From Streptomyces curacoi (GTDB taxonomy: Bacteria; Actinomycetota; Actinomycetes; Streptomycetales; Streptomycetaceae): a DNA stretch of 64,000 nt. The notes under the pieces were generated by a model. The model searched no databases, had not been told where the DNA came from, and was given only the letters and a program-made list of their open reading frames with translations. Location: positions 1 through 64,000 of the forward strand of contig NZ_KQ947992.1 of assembly GCF_001513975.1 (NCBI RefSeq). The letters run 5' to 3'. A program made the position numbers and the translations under genes. Below are positions 47,247-55,218 of this stretch, in pieces; within the stretch, counting starts at the first letter, position 1, and each line of letters opens with the position of its first letter.

Positions 47247-48956
47247 GTGCGCATCGGACTGATTACGGAGGGTGGCTATCCGTATGTGAGCGGTGACGCC
47301 AGGCTCTGGTGCGACCGGCTCGTGCGCGGGCTCGAACAGCACGAGTTCGCCATCTACGCGCTCAGCCGCAGCGAGCGCCAGGAGGACCAGGGCTGGGTCC
47401 CGCTGCCCCCGCAGGTCAGCCGCGTGCGTACGGCACCGCTGTGGACGGCCGAGGGTGACGGGGCGGTCTACGGCCGCCGTGCGCGCCGACGGTTCGACGA
47501 GTGCTACGGCGAGCTCGTGGCCGTGCTGTGCGCAGGGGGTGCCGCAGCCGCTTCCGGAGCGCCCGAGGACCCGTCGGCCAGTGAGGCGGACCGTTTCGGC
47601 AACGCGCTGTACGGGCTCGCCGAACTCGCCCGCGACGAGGGCGGGCTGGTGGGAGCGCTCCGCTCCGAGTCCGCCGTACGCGCCCTGGAGCGCGCCTGCC
47701 GGGCGCGGGGCGCCCTGCGTACGGCGCGCGAGGCGCGCGTACCCGATCTGCTCGCCGTCGCCGCGCATCTGGAAAGCGCCCTGCGCCCCCTCTCGCTCGA
47801 CTGGTACGAGGACGACGGCCTGGGCTCGGTCGACCTGTGCCACGCCACCTCCGGCGGACCCGCGGCCCTGCCCGGCCTGCTCGCCCGCCACTTCTGCGGC
47901 GTACCGCTGCTGCTGACCGAATACGGAGTGCGGCTGCGCGCGCACTACCTGGCCGCCACCGACTCCTCACCCGCCGTACGGTCCCTGCTCGCCGCCTTCC
48001 ACGGCCGGCTCACCGCCGAGACCTACGCCCGGGCCGCCCTCATCACGCCCGGCAACGGCCACGCCCGCCGCTGGCAGGAGCGCTGCGGCGCCGACCGGGC
48101 GAAGCTGCGCACGGTCTACCCCGGCATGGACGCCGCCCGCTTCGCGGAGGTCGGCGAGGCCCCGGAGTGCGCGGGTCCGGACACGCTGGTGTGGGTCGGC
48201 CGTGTCGAACCCGCCAAGGACCTGGTGTCGTTGCTGCACGCCTTCGCCGAGGTCCGCAAGCAGGAGCCGAAGGCACGCCTGCGGATCGTCGGCGCTCCCT
48301 CGGACGCCGAGGGAGCCGCCTATCTCGGCCACTGCAAGGCGCTGGCCGCACAGCTCTTCCCCGACGAGGCGGAGGGCCCGCACAGGGCCTGCGACAACCC
48401 GGTCTCCTTCGAGGAGATCGGCGGCCCGGAGATCCCGACCCTCGCCGACGCGTACGCCTCGGGTGGCGTGGCCGTCCTGTCCAGCATCGTCGAGGGCTTC
48501 CCGATCAGCCTGGTCGAGGCCATGTTCTGCGGCCGCGCGACGGTGTCCACGGACGTCGGCGCGGTGGTGGAGGCCGTCGGCGGTACGGGGCTCGTCGTGC
48601 CCCCGCGCAACCCTCGGGCGCTCGCGGAGGCCTGCGTGGCGCTGTTGCGCGACCCCGAGCGCCGTGAGCGCCTCGGCGCGGCCGCACGCGCGCGTGCGCT
48701 CGAACTGTTCACCGTCGAGCAGAACGTCACAGCATTTCACGGCATTTACCTGGAGATCGTCTCCCGCACGCCGGTCCGCCGGGTCGCCCTGGACCAGGCC
48801 GGAGACCCCCTGCCCTTCGCGTTCCCCGCCGAGGCCCACGTCCCCGGCCGCTGGACCGGGCGGACCGCACGCCTGGTGGCCCGCGGCGGCCCGTACCGGC
48901 CGACGCAGGCGCCCGTGCGCGCCACCGCGCTCCCCGCGACGGAGGGGGCGCGATGA
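47247..48956 (+). CDS. DUF3492/GT4 glycosyltransferase (PelF-like)
   Basis: The 569-aa cytosolic glycosyltransferase has an N-terminal DUF3492 half: MRIGLITEGGYPYVSGDARLWCDRLVRGL, LPLSLDWYEDDGLGSVDLCHATSGG. The C-terminal half is a GT4-type Rossmann domain: LVWVGRVEPAKDLVSLLHAFAEV, LRIVGAPSD, then ILSSIVEGFPISLVEAMFCGRATVSTDVGAVVEAV with the E-x7-E signature of retaining GT4 enzymes. This domain order is that of PelF, which polymerises UDP-GalNAc/GlcNAc in Pel exopolysaccharide synthesis. The tail after residue ~505 is Arg/Pro/Ala-rich. I used GTG 47247 because homologues start there; the open frame to 47046 is not protein-like. It is the first gene of an overlapping operon. Confidence 0.88.
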   Translation: MRIGLITEGGYPYVSGDARLWCDRLVRGLEQHEFAIYALSRSERQEDQGWVPLPPQVSRVRTAPLWTAEGDGAVYGRRARRRFDECYGELVAVLCAGGAAAASGAPEDPSASEADRFGNALYGLAELARDEGGLVGALRSESAVRALERACRARGALRTAREARVPDLLAVAAHLESALRPLSLDWYEDDGLGSVDLCHATSGGPAALPGLLARHFCGVPLLLTEYGVRLRAHYLAATDSSPAVRSLLAAFHGRLTAETYARAALITPGNGHARRWQERCGADRAKLRTVYPGMDAARFAEVGEAPECAGPDTLVWVGRVEPAKDLVSLLHAFAEVRKQEPKARLRIVGAPSDAEGAAYLGHCKALAAQLFPDEAEGPHRACDNPVSFEEIGGPEIPTLADAYASGGVAVLSSIVEGFPISLVEAMFCGRATVSTDVGAVVEAVGGTGLVVPPRNPRALAEACVALLRDPERRERLGAAARARALELFTVEQNVTAFHGIYLEIVSRTPVRRVALDQAGDPLPFAFPAEAHVPGRWTGRTARLVARGGPYRPTQAPVRATALPATEGAR

Positions 48957-50218
48957 GCGGCGTGGGAGGACTGGACCGCCCCGGGGCCCCCGCCGGCCCC
49001 GGGGCATGGGACGAGCGGTCCCAGGAGTGGCTCGCGGCGGAGACGGACCCATGGGAGAGCCGAGCCGACACGCCGCCCAGCCCCGGCCGGCAACCGGCCG
49101 CCCCCCACACCACCGGCCGCCGGCAGCCTCCCGCTCGCCGCACCGGCGCGGACCCCGTGAAGGCACTGCTGCACCGTCATCGCGACCTGTGCGCAAGGGC
49201 GGTGGACCCCCTGGAGATCGCCGCCGGCCTGGAGGCCCACGGAGTCACCGACCGCACCGCGGCCCGCTTCCTGCACCGGGACGTCTTCTCCCTCGCGGAG
49301 GAGATGTACGCACGAGTGCCCCGCGACGCGGCAACGCCCTCCGGCCGCCCGCCCTTCACCGCCCCTCGCGCACGCGCGGACTGGGCTCTTCTCACGCTCC
49401 TCCCCGGAGCACTCTGCGCGGCGGCCGTGACCGGCCTGCACCTCACCCACGGCCACGCCCGCCTGATCGTGGCCGCCGCGGGATGCCTCGCCGTAGCCCT
49501 CGCCCTGCGCGCGGCCATGGCCCGCGGCCCCCTGGCCGCGACGGACCGTACCCGCCCTCCCCTCACCCGGACCTGCTGGCTCATCGCCTACGCCCTCCTC
49601 GGCGACGGACTCCTGAGCGCAGCCGCCACCGGAGGCCCCGACGCCCTCCCCACCGGCACCACCGACGGCCCCTGGCCCCTCGCCACCACCCCCGTACTGG
49701 CGCTCGCCCTGTCCTGCGCCCCCGCGGCCTGGTGCGCCCACCTCCTCGCCGTACGGGCCCGACGCAAACTGTCGGCCAGCCGCGCCCTGGAGGACTTCGC
49801 CACCTCCGCAAGGCCCCTGCTCCTGGGCACGTTCACCCTCTACGTCTGCGCCCTGACGGCCCTCCTCACCCTGACCGCCACCGCCCTGAACGAGCCCGCC
49901 GCTTACCCCCAGACCCTCACCCTGGGCGCCCTCCTGCTCCTCTCCCGCCTCCTCACCACCCACGGCTTCACCCACGCCCCCGCACTCGTCCTCACCGCCA
50001 CCGCCACCGCCGAGGCAACGGCCCTGTGCACCCTCTTCGCATCCCGCCTCCCCGGCTGCGCCTGGCTCGCGACCCCCGTCCAGGCCCTCATCGACACCTG
50101 GGGTCCGGGCAGTATCCCCACCGCCGCCTGCGGCGCGGGCGCCCTCACGCTCCTGCTCCACGCGACGCGCACCCTGACGAGGGCATCGGCATATGCGAGG
50201 CAGGACCAGCCGTGGTGA
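48953..50218 (+). CDS. Polytopic membrane protein, unknown family
   Basis: The 421-aa protein has a ~135-residue cytosolic head (Gly/Pro-rich, then VKALLHRHRDLCARAVDPLEIAAGLEAHGVTDRTAARFLHRDVFSLAEEMYARV) followed by about eight to nine hydrophobic helices to the end. The head pattern HRDLCARAVDPLEIAAGLEAHG recurs, to my memory, in Streptomyces proteins always beside the DUF3492 transferase. It is unlike PelG flippases in sequence. Its ATGA overlap with the glycosyltransferase shows tight coupling. A role as membrane export or anchoring partner of the transferase is inferred. Ala/Leu/Thr-rich helices suggest a pore or lipid-facing bundle. Confidence 0.7.
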   Translation: MSGVGGLDRPGAPAGPGAWDERSQEWLAAETDPWESRADTPPSPGRQPAAPHTTGRRQPPARRTGADPVKALLHRHRDLCARAVDPLEIAAGLEAHGVTDRTAARFLHRDVFSLAEEMYARVPRDAATPSGRPPFTAPRARADWALLTLLPGALCAAAVTGLHLTHGHARLIVAAAGCLAVALALRAAMARGPLAATDRTRPPLTRTCWLIAYALLGDGLLSAAATGGPDALPTGTTDGPWPLATTPVLALALSCAPAAWCAHLLAVRARRKLSASRALEDFATSARPLLLGTFTLYVCALTALLTLTATALNEPAAYPQTLTLGALLLLSRLLTTHGFTHAPALVLTATATAEATALCTLFASRLPGCAWLATPVQALIDTWGPGSIPTAACGAGALTLLLHATRTLTRASAYARQDQPW

Positions 50219-50383
50219 CTCGGCAGCAACAGCGCGGCCCCGACCCACCCGCCGGCCATAGGCGCTACGCGTACCCCCACTCAGCTGCGCGGGCCGCCGC
50301 AGGCATACCCACCCGCGCCCCCACAACCGGAGGCAGTGCCCCCTCAAGCCCCCTTGCCTGACGCCCCTGAAGGAGACCCCCAA

Positions 50384-50434
50384 ATGATCACCTCCCGATC
50401 CGACCACCCCTCGGCCCCGGGAGCCGCCCGATGA
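50384..50434 (+). CDS. 16-codon mini-cistron coupled to the epimerase
   Basis: The frame MITSRSDHPSAPGAAR has the best ribosome site of this operon (GAAGGAGA, 7 nt before ATG). It ends with TGA overlapping the epimerase ATG (ATGA at 50431-50434). The epimerase itself has no Shine-Dalgarno sequence of its own, so ribosomes probably reach it by termination-reinitiation. The peptide may have no function beyond coupling. The rest of the gap 50219-50383 is open but not protein-like. Confidence 0.5.
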   Translation: MITSRSDHPSAPGAAR

Positions 50435-51402
50435 GAGTCCTGCTGATCGGAGCCAACGGCTACCTCGGCCGCTTCGTGGCGGACCGCCTCCTCGCCGACC
50501 CCGCCGTCCAACTCACCGCGCTGGGCCGCGGCGACGACGCCGACGTCCGCTTCGACCTCGCGTCCGGCAGCCCCGGTGCCCTCACCCGGTTCCTGGACGC
50601 GGTCCACCCCGGCGTCGTCATCAACTGCGCCGGCGCCACCCGAGGAGGCGCCCGCGAACTCACCCGCCACAACACCGTCGCCGTCGCCACCGTCTGCGAG
50701 GCCCTGCGCCGCAGCGGCTGCGGCGCCCGCCTCGTCCAGATCGGCTGCGGTGCCGAGTACGGCCCCAGCCAGCCCGGCTCCTCCACGGCGGAGGACGCCG
50801 TCCCCCGCCCCGGCGGCCCGTACGGCGTCAGCAAACTCGCCGCCACCGAACTGGTCCTGGGCTCCGGCCTGGACGCCGTGGTCCTCCGGGTCTTCTCGCC
50901 CGCGGGCCCGGGCACGCCCGCCGGCTCCCCACTTGGGCGCCTCGCCGAGGCCATGCGCCGCGCCATGCAGTCCGGCGACGGCGAGCTCAAACTCACCGGC
51001 CTCGGCGCCCAGCGCGACTTCGTCGACGTCCGCGATGTGGCCCGCGCCGTCCATGCCGCCTCGCTCTCCGCCGCGCAGGGCGTCATCAACATCGGCTCCG
51101 GCCGTGCCGTGCGCCTCCGCGACGCCGCCGCCATCCTCGCGCGCGTGGCCGGATACGGCGGCGCCCTCCACGAACTCGACGGCCCGCCCGGCCCGCTGCG
51201 GCCGTCCATCGGCCACCCCCGCGCCGAATCGGACCACACCGCCCACGGGGCTCCCACCGCTCCGATCGCGTACCCGGACGGCTGCGGCAGCTGGCAGCAG
51301 GCCGACGTGCGCACCGCGCGCGACCGGCTCGGCTGGCGCCCCCGCATCAACCTCGAAGAGTCCCTCGGTGACATCTGGATGGAGGCGGCATGCCGTATCT
51401 GA
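50431..51402 (+). CDS. NAD-dependent epimerase/dehydratase (extended SDR)
   Basis: The 323-aa protein has a Rossmann nucleotide-binding motif GANGYLG at residues 8-14 and the catalytic pair Y131-x3-K135 (YGVSK). FSPAGPGTP, DFVDVRDVARAVHAA and INIGSGRAVRLRDAA are typical for sugar-nucleotide epimerases such as GalE/RmlD/UDP-GlcNAc 4-epimerases. The usual catalytic Ser/Thr two residues before the YG of strand 5 is replaced: the segment reads QIGCGAEYG. It may make a UDP-hexosamine for the adjacent transferase. It overlaps the mini-cistron at the start and the spherulin-4-like gene by 13 bp at the end. Confidence 0.85.
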   Translation: MRVLLIGANGYLGRFVADRLLADPAVQLTALGRGDDADVRFDLASGSPGALTRFLDAVHPGVVINCAGATRGGARELTRHNTVAVATVCEALRRSGCGARLVQIGCGAEYGPSQPGSSTAEDAVPRPGGPYGVSKLAATELVLGSGLDAVVLRVFSPAGPGTPAGSPLGRLAEAMRRAMQSGDGELKLTGLGAQRDFVDVRDVARAVHAASLSAAQGVINIGSGRAVRLRDAAAILARVAGYGGALHELDGPPGPLRPSIGHPRAESDHTAHGAPTAPIAYPDGCGSWQQADVRTARDRLGWRPRINLEESLGDIWMEAACRI

Positions 51403-52154
51403 CCGGCACCACACCGACCACATCGAGCACACTCCTCCGCACGGGCCTCGGTGTCCCCGGCTACGCACACCCCCTCCTCGCCCCCACCGAGTGGGGCGAA
51501 CTCACCCGTCCCGGCACCCCCGTGCACTGGGTCGTCCTCAACGTCGCCGACGGCCCCGGCACCCGCCCCGACTCGCACTGCCTCCAGGCCGCCGGACGGC
51601 TCCGCAGCACGGGAGTCCGGGTCCTCGGCCACCTCGACACGGCCCTTCTCGGCACCGCGCACGGCACTCGCGCCTTCGGCGACGTGATCTCCGAGGCGCA
51701 CCGATACCTGGACTGGTACCGGGTCGACGGCTTCTTCCTGAATCGTTGCCCGACCGGCCCCGCCGCCCTGCCCGAGATCCGCCGCACGGTCACCACGCTC
51801 CGCGCGCTGCGTGACAAGGCCCACATCGTCCTCGGCCATGGCACCCACCCGCACCCGGGCTACGCCGAGTGCGCCGACCAGTTGGTCACCTTCCGGGGCT
51901 CGTGGAGCGACTACCGCTGGTCGCAGGTGGCGGAGTGGACGGCCGACCACCCGGCCGACCGCTTCTGCCACTTCGTCCACGGAGTGCCCCGCGGTCACCT
52001 CGACGAGGCACTGCGCATCGCCCGCTGGCAGGGCGCCGCGACGATCTGGTTCACCGACCGTACGGACCGGGGCGGCCGCACCGACCCCTGGGAGACCATG
52101 CCCGGCTACTGGGACGAAATCGTCTCGCGGATCGGAACAGGTGTCTCGGAATGA
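51390..52154 (+). CDS. Spherulin-4-like (GH135/PelA-hydrolase-like) protein
   Basis: The 254-aa protein matches the spherulation-specific family 4 pattern: GLGVPGYAHPLLAPTEWGEL, VHWVVLNVADGPGTRPD, LRSTGVRVLGHLDTALLG, AHRYLDWYRVDGFFLNRCPTG (about 103-123), IVLGHGTHPHPGYAECADQLVTFRG. The fold is a TIM barrel; Aspergillus Sph3 (GH135) cuts alpha-1,4-GalNAc polymers. The position usually written FFDE after VDG is here FFLNR, so one or two catalytic acids appear substituted. No signal peptide is present, so it should be cytosolic. It may be a non-catalytic binding or priming protein. Start ATG 51390 lies inside the end of the epimerase gene. Confidence 0.75.
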   Translation: MPYLTGTTPTTSSTLLRTGLGVPGYAHPLLAPTEWGELTRPGTPVHWVVLNVADGPGTRPDSHCLQAAGRLRSTGVRVLGHLDTALLGTAHGTRAFGDVISEAHRYLDWYRVDGFFLNRCPTGPAALPEIRRTVTTLRALRDKAHIVLGHGTHPHPGYAECADQLVTFRGSWSDYRWSQVAEWTADHPADRFCHFVHGVPRGHLDEALRIARWQGAATIWFTDRTDRGGRTDPWETMPGYWDEIVSRIGTGVSE

Positions 52155-52217
52155 AAAAGCCCATGGCAGTGTTACGGAGAGAACAACCGTAGTGATTGAC
52201 CGACCAACGGAGTCCCC

Positions 52218-53396
52218 GTGTCGCTGCCACCCCTGGTCGAGCCGGCCGCCGAGCTCACCGTAGACGAGGTTCGCAGGTACTCCCGCCACCTGATCATCCC
52301 CGATGTCGGGATGGACGGGCAGAAGCGGCTGAAGAACGCCAAGGTGCTCTGTGTGGGCGCCGGCGGCCTGGGCTCGCCGGCGCTGATGTACCTGGCCGCT
52401 GCGGGCGTCGGCACGCTCGGCATCGTGGAGTTCGACGAGGTCGACGAGTCGAACCTGCAGCGCCAGATCATCCACAGCCAGTCCGACATCGGCCGCTCCA
52501 AGGCCGAGTCCGCGCGCGACTCGGTCCTGGGCATCAACCCGTACGTGAACGTGATCCTTCACGAGGAGCGGCTCGAGGCCGACAACGTGATGGACATCTT
52601 CAGCCAGTACGACCTGATCGTCGACGGCACGGACAACTTCGCGACCCGCTACCTGGTCAACGACGCCTGCGTGCTGCTGAACAAGCCGTACGTGTGGGGC
52701 TCGATCTACCGCTTCGACGGTCAGGCCTCGGTCTTCTGGTCCGAGCACGGCCCCTGCTACCGCTGCCTCTACCCGGAGCCCCCGCCCCCCGGCATGGTCC
52801 CCTCCTGCGCCGAGGGCGGCGTGCTCGGCGTGCTGTGCGCGTCCATCGGCTCCATCCAGGTCACCGAAGCCATCAAGGTCCTCACCGGCACCGGTGAGCC
52901 GCTGGTCGGCCGCCTGATGATCTACGACGCCCTGGAGATGCAGTACCGCCAGGTCAAGGTCCGCAAGGACCCGAACTGCGCGGTCTGCGGCGAGAACCCG
53001 ACCGTCACCGAGCTCATCGACTACGAGGCCTTCTGCGGCGTCGTGTCCGAGGAGGCCCAGGAGGCGGCCGCCGGCTCCACGATCACTCCCAAGCAGCTCA
53101 AGGAGTGGATCGACGACGGCGAGAACATCGAGATCATCGACGTCCGCGAGATCAACGAGTACGAGATCGTCTCGATCCCCGGCGCCAAGCTGATCCCGAA
53201 GAACGAGTTCCTCATGGGCACCGCCCTGGAGGCCCTCCCGCAGGACAAGAAGATCGTCTTGCACTGCAAGACGGGTGTCCGCAGTGCGGAAGTCCTCGCG
53301 GTCCTGAAGTCCGCGGGCTTCGCCGACGCCGTGCACGTCGGTGGCGGTGTGATCGGCTGGGTCAACCAGATCGAGCCGCACAAGCCGGTGTACTGA
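52218..53396 (+). CDS. moeZ: MoeZ adenylyltransferase/sulfurtransferase
   Basis: The 392-aa protein has an E1-like ThiF/MoeB adenylating domain (VLCVGAGGLGSPALMYLAAAGVGTLGIVEFDEVDESNLQRQIIH) with two CxxC zinc pairs (CYRC and CAVC). A C-terminal rhodanese domain follows, with active cysteine in VLHCKTGVRSAEVL. MoeZ activates the C-terminal Gly-Gly of sulfur carrier proteins (MoaD, ThiS, CysO) and transfers sulfur for molybdopterin, thiamine, cysteine and thiosugar pathways. The GTG start is preceded by an AACGGAG site. It marks the return of the conserved block after the accessory insert. A hairpin terminator follows. Confidence 0.95.
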   Translation: MSLPPLVEPAAELTVDEVRRYSRHLIIPDVGMDGQKRLKNAKVLCVGAGGLGSPALMYLAAAGVGTLGIVEFDEVDESNLQRQIIHSQSDIGRSKAESARDSVLGINPYVNVILHEERLEADNVMDIFSQYDLIVDGTDNFATRYLVNDACVLLNKPYVWGSIYRFDGQASVFWSEHGPCYRCLYPEPPPPGMVPSCAEGGVLGVLCASIGSIQVTEAIKVLTGTGEPLVGRLMIYDALEMQYRQVKVRKDPNCAVCGENPTVTELIDYEAFCGVVSEEAQEAAAGSTITPKQLKEWIDDGENIEIIDVREINEYEIVSIPGAKLIPKNEFLMGTALEALPQDKKIVLHCKTGVRSAEVLAVLKSAGFADAVHVGGGVIGWVNQIEPHKPVY

Positions 53397-53421
53397 GCCA
53401 AGGTTCGACTCGCTCTCCGCT

Positions 53422-53464
53422 CGGCGGGGGCTTCGCGCACCACGGGTGCCCGGAGCCCCCGCCG
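53422..53464. terminator. Hairpin terminator between moeZ and the convergent lipoprotein gene
   Basis: CGGCGGGGGCT (53422-53432) pairs with AGCCCCCGCCG (53454-53464); the inner part GCACC/GGTGC extends the stem. Confidence 0.85.
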
Positions 53465-53467
53465 TCG

Positions 53468-55015
53468 TCATGAGCAGACCTTGCCGTCCTTCGGCACCGT
53501 CCCCTGGAGCAGATACGCGTTCACCGCGGAGTCGACGCAGTCGCTGCCCTTCCCGTACGCGCCGTGCCCCTCGCCCTTCCAGGTGAGCATCACACCGACA
53601 CCCTTGCCGAGTTCGTCCGCCATCCGCTGGGTGCCCTCGTAGGGCGTCGCCGGGTCGCCGGTGTTGCCGACGAGCAGGATCGGTGCCGCACCCGGCGCAC
53701 TGACCTCCGGGGTGTCGTACTGCCCGGCCACCGGCCAGTCGTGGCACCAGCCGGCCGTGTCCCAGCCCAGCATGGGGCCGAACACGGGCGAGACCTTCTC
53801 GAACCGCGGCAGCAGCCTCTTCGCCTCCTCGACCGTCGGCCGCTGCTTGTCGTCCAGGCACGATATGACCCGTTGCGAGTGGGTCCCCGTGGCGTAGTGC
53901 CCCGTGGCGTCGCGGTCGTTGTAGTCGTCGGCGAGCGCCAGGAGTTCCGTACCGTCGCCCTCCTCGGCCGCCTCCAGGGCGCTGGTGAGGGTGGGCCAGT
54001 TCGCCTCGCTGTACAGCGGCCTGATGAGGCCGATGAGCGCGAGCGTCTCCGTCAGTTTCCGCTCGGACGACGTCGGCAGCGGCCTCGCGTCGATCCGCTT
54101 CAGCAGGCCCGCGATCTTCCGCGAGCCCTCCTCGGCGCCCTGGCCGGTGGATTCCAGGTAGTTGTTCAGCGCACGCTGGAAGCCCCTGGCCTGGTTCTCG
54201 GCGTGCCCGGCCGCGTCGGCGCTCGGGTCGACGACGGCGTCCAGGATCAGCCGCCCCACGTGCTTGGGGAACAGGTGGGCGTAGACGCCGCCGAGTTCGG
54301 TGCCGTAGGAGATGCCGAAGTAGTGCATCCGCGAGTCGCCGAGGACCTGGCGCATCAGGTCCATGTCGCGGGCGGTGTCGGTGGTCGACACATGGGCCAT
54401 CAGCGCCCCCGTGGACTTCTGGCAGCCCTTGCCGAAGGCGCCGGCGTCCCGGAAGTAGGCGGTCTCCTCGGCCGCGGTGTCCGGCGTGATGTCCACGGAC
54501 TCGGAGGCCTGGATCTCCTTGTCGCTGCGGCAGCGGACGCCCTCACTGCCGCCCACCCCGCGGGGGTCCCAGCTCACCAGGTCGTACCGCTCGGCCAGCT
54601 CGGACGCGCTGGAGGCGTACCACGGCAGCGTGGACACCCCTGAGCTGCCGGGGCCGCCGAAGTTCAACAGCAGCGAGCCGATGCGGTCGTCGCCCTTCGC
54701 CTCGCTGCGGATCAGTGCGAGGTCGATCGTCTCGCCGTCCGGTTTCGCCCAGTCCAGCGGCGCCTTGAGCGTCGCGCACCGCCACTCGTCGCCCGGCGCG
54801 GGGGAGTCCCCGACGGCCTCGCACCCTCCCCAGTCGAGCTTCTGCGAGGTCAGTGAGGGGGGCAGTGAGGTCGCCGAGCCGGCGGACGAGGGCGACGAAC
54901 TCGTCCCGCTCGTCTTTCCGCCGGCCTCGCCGCCGTCGGACGAGCCGCCGCTGCAGCCCGTCACCAGCAGCGCGGCGGCGGCCGTCAGAGCCGTCCACCG
55001 TACGAAATGCGCCAT
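53468..55015 (-). CDS. Secreted tripeptidyl-aminopeptidase-like lipoprotein, copy 1
   Basis: The 515-aa protein has a signal peptide and lipobox LLVTGC (C21), then a Ser/Gly-rich linker and an S33-type alpha/beta-hydrolase. Oxyanion segment LLNFGGPGSSG, nucleophile elbow YFGISYGTELGGVYA (Ser about 235), PILLVGNTGDPATPYEG (acid) and KGEGHGAYGKGSDC (His) are visible, plus a C-terminal lid with paired cysteines. This matches Streptomyces tripeptidyl aminopeptidases (Tap, SlpD/SlpE) that trim secreted proteins and peptides. ATG 55015 follows GAGGGGGGAAG. It is a same-length paralogue of the next gene. Confidence 0.9.
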   Translation of the reverse strand: MAHFVRWTALTAAAALLVTGCSGGSSDGGEAGGKTSGTSSSPSSAGSATSLPPSLTSQKLDWGGCEAVGDSPAPGDEWRCATLKAPLDWAKPDGETIDLALIRSEAKGDDRIGSLLLNFGGPGSSGVSTLPWYASSASELAERYDLVSWDPRGVGGSEGVRCRSDKEIQASESVDITPDTAAEETAYFRDAGAFGKGCQKSTGALMAHVSTTDTARDMDLMRQVLGDSRMHYFGISYGTELGGVYAHLFPKHVGRLILDAVVDPSADAAGHAENQARGFQRALNNYLESTGQGAEEGSRKIAGLLKRIDARPLPTSSERKLTETLALIGLIRPLYSEANWPTLTSALEAAEEGDGTELLALADDYNDRDATGHYATGTHSQRVISCLDDKQRPTVEEAKRLLPRFEKVSPVFGPMLGWDTAGWCHDWPVAGQYDTPEVSAPGAAPILLVGNTGDPATPYEGTQRMADELGKGVGVMLTWKGEGHGAYGKGSDCVDSAVNAYLLQGTVPKDGKVCS

Positions 55016-55150
55016 GTCACTTCCCCCCTCGCAGGCCCTCCGCACCGTGCCGCGGATGGCGGTCAGGCCATAGTAGGCGGACCGCGAAAAAGCTGCCGAT
55101 GCCTGTGGATAACTCTCTGACCTGCTGGTTTCCCGGCTTTCCGGCTCGCT

Positions 55151-55218
55151 CTCAGGAGTAGAACGTCCTCAGGAGTAGAACGTCCTCAGGAGCAGACCGT
55201 CCTCAGGAGCAGACCGTC
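55151..55218. repeat. 17-bp tandem repeat across the stop codon of the second peptidase
   Basis: Four copies of CTCAGGAGYAGAMCGTC are in exact tandem: 55151-55167, 55168-55184, 55185-55201 and 55202-55218. The last, rightmost copy contains the final codons (Val-Cys-Ser) and stop of the gene read on the minus strand; the others are 3' copies of that end. Two copies have TAGAAC, two CAGACC. Confidence 0.9.

Noticed and set aside
48953..50218. PelG flippase identity for the membrane protein
   Set aside because: Helix count is lower, a long soluble head is present and no PelG-like motif is seen. Only the genomic position is reminiscent.
50460..53861. Minus-strand frame of 1,133 codons across epimerase to moeZ
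   Set aside because: It is antisense to four well-supported genes and has a random-like Ala/Arg/Val composition.
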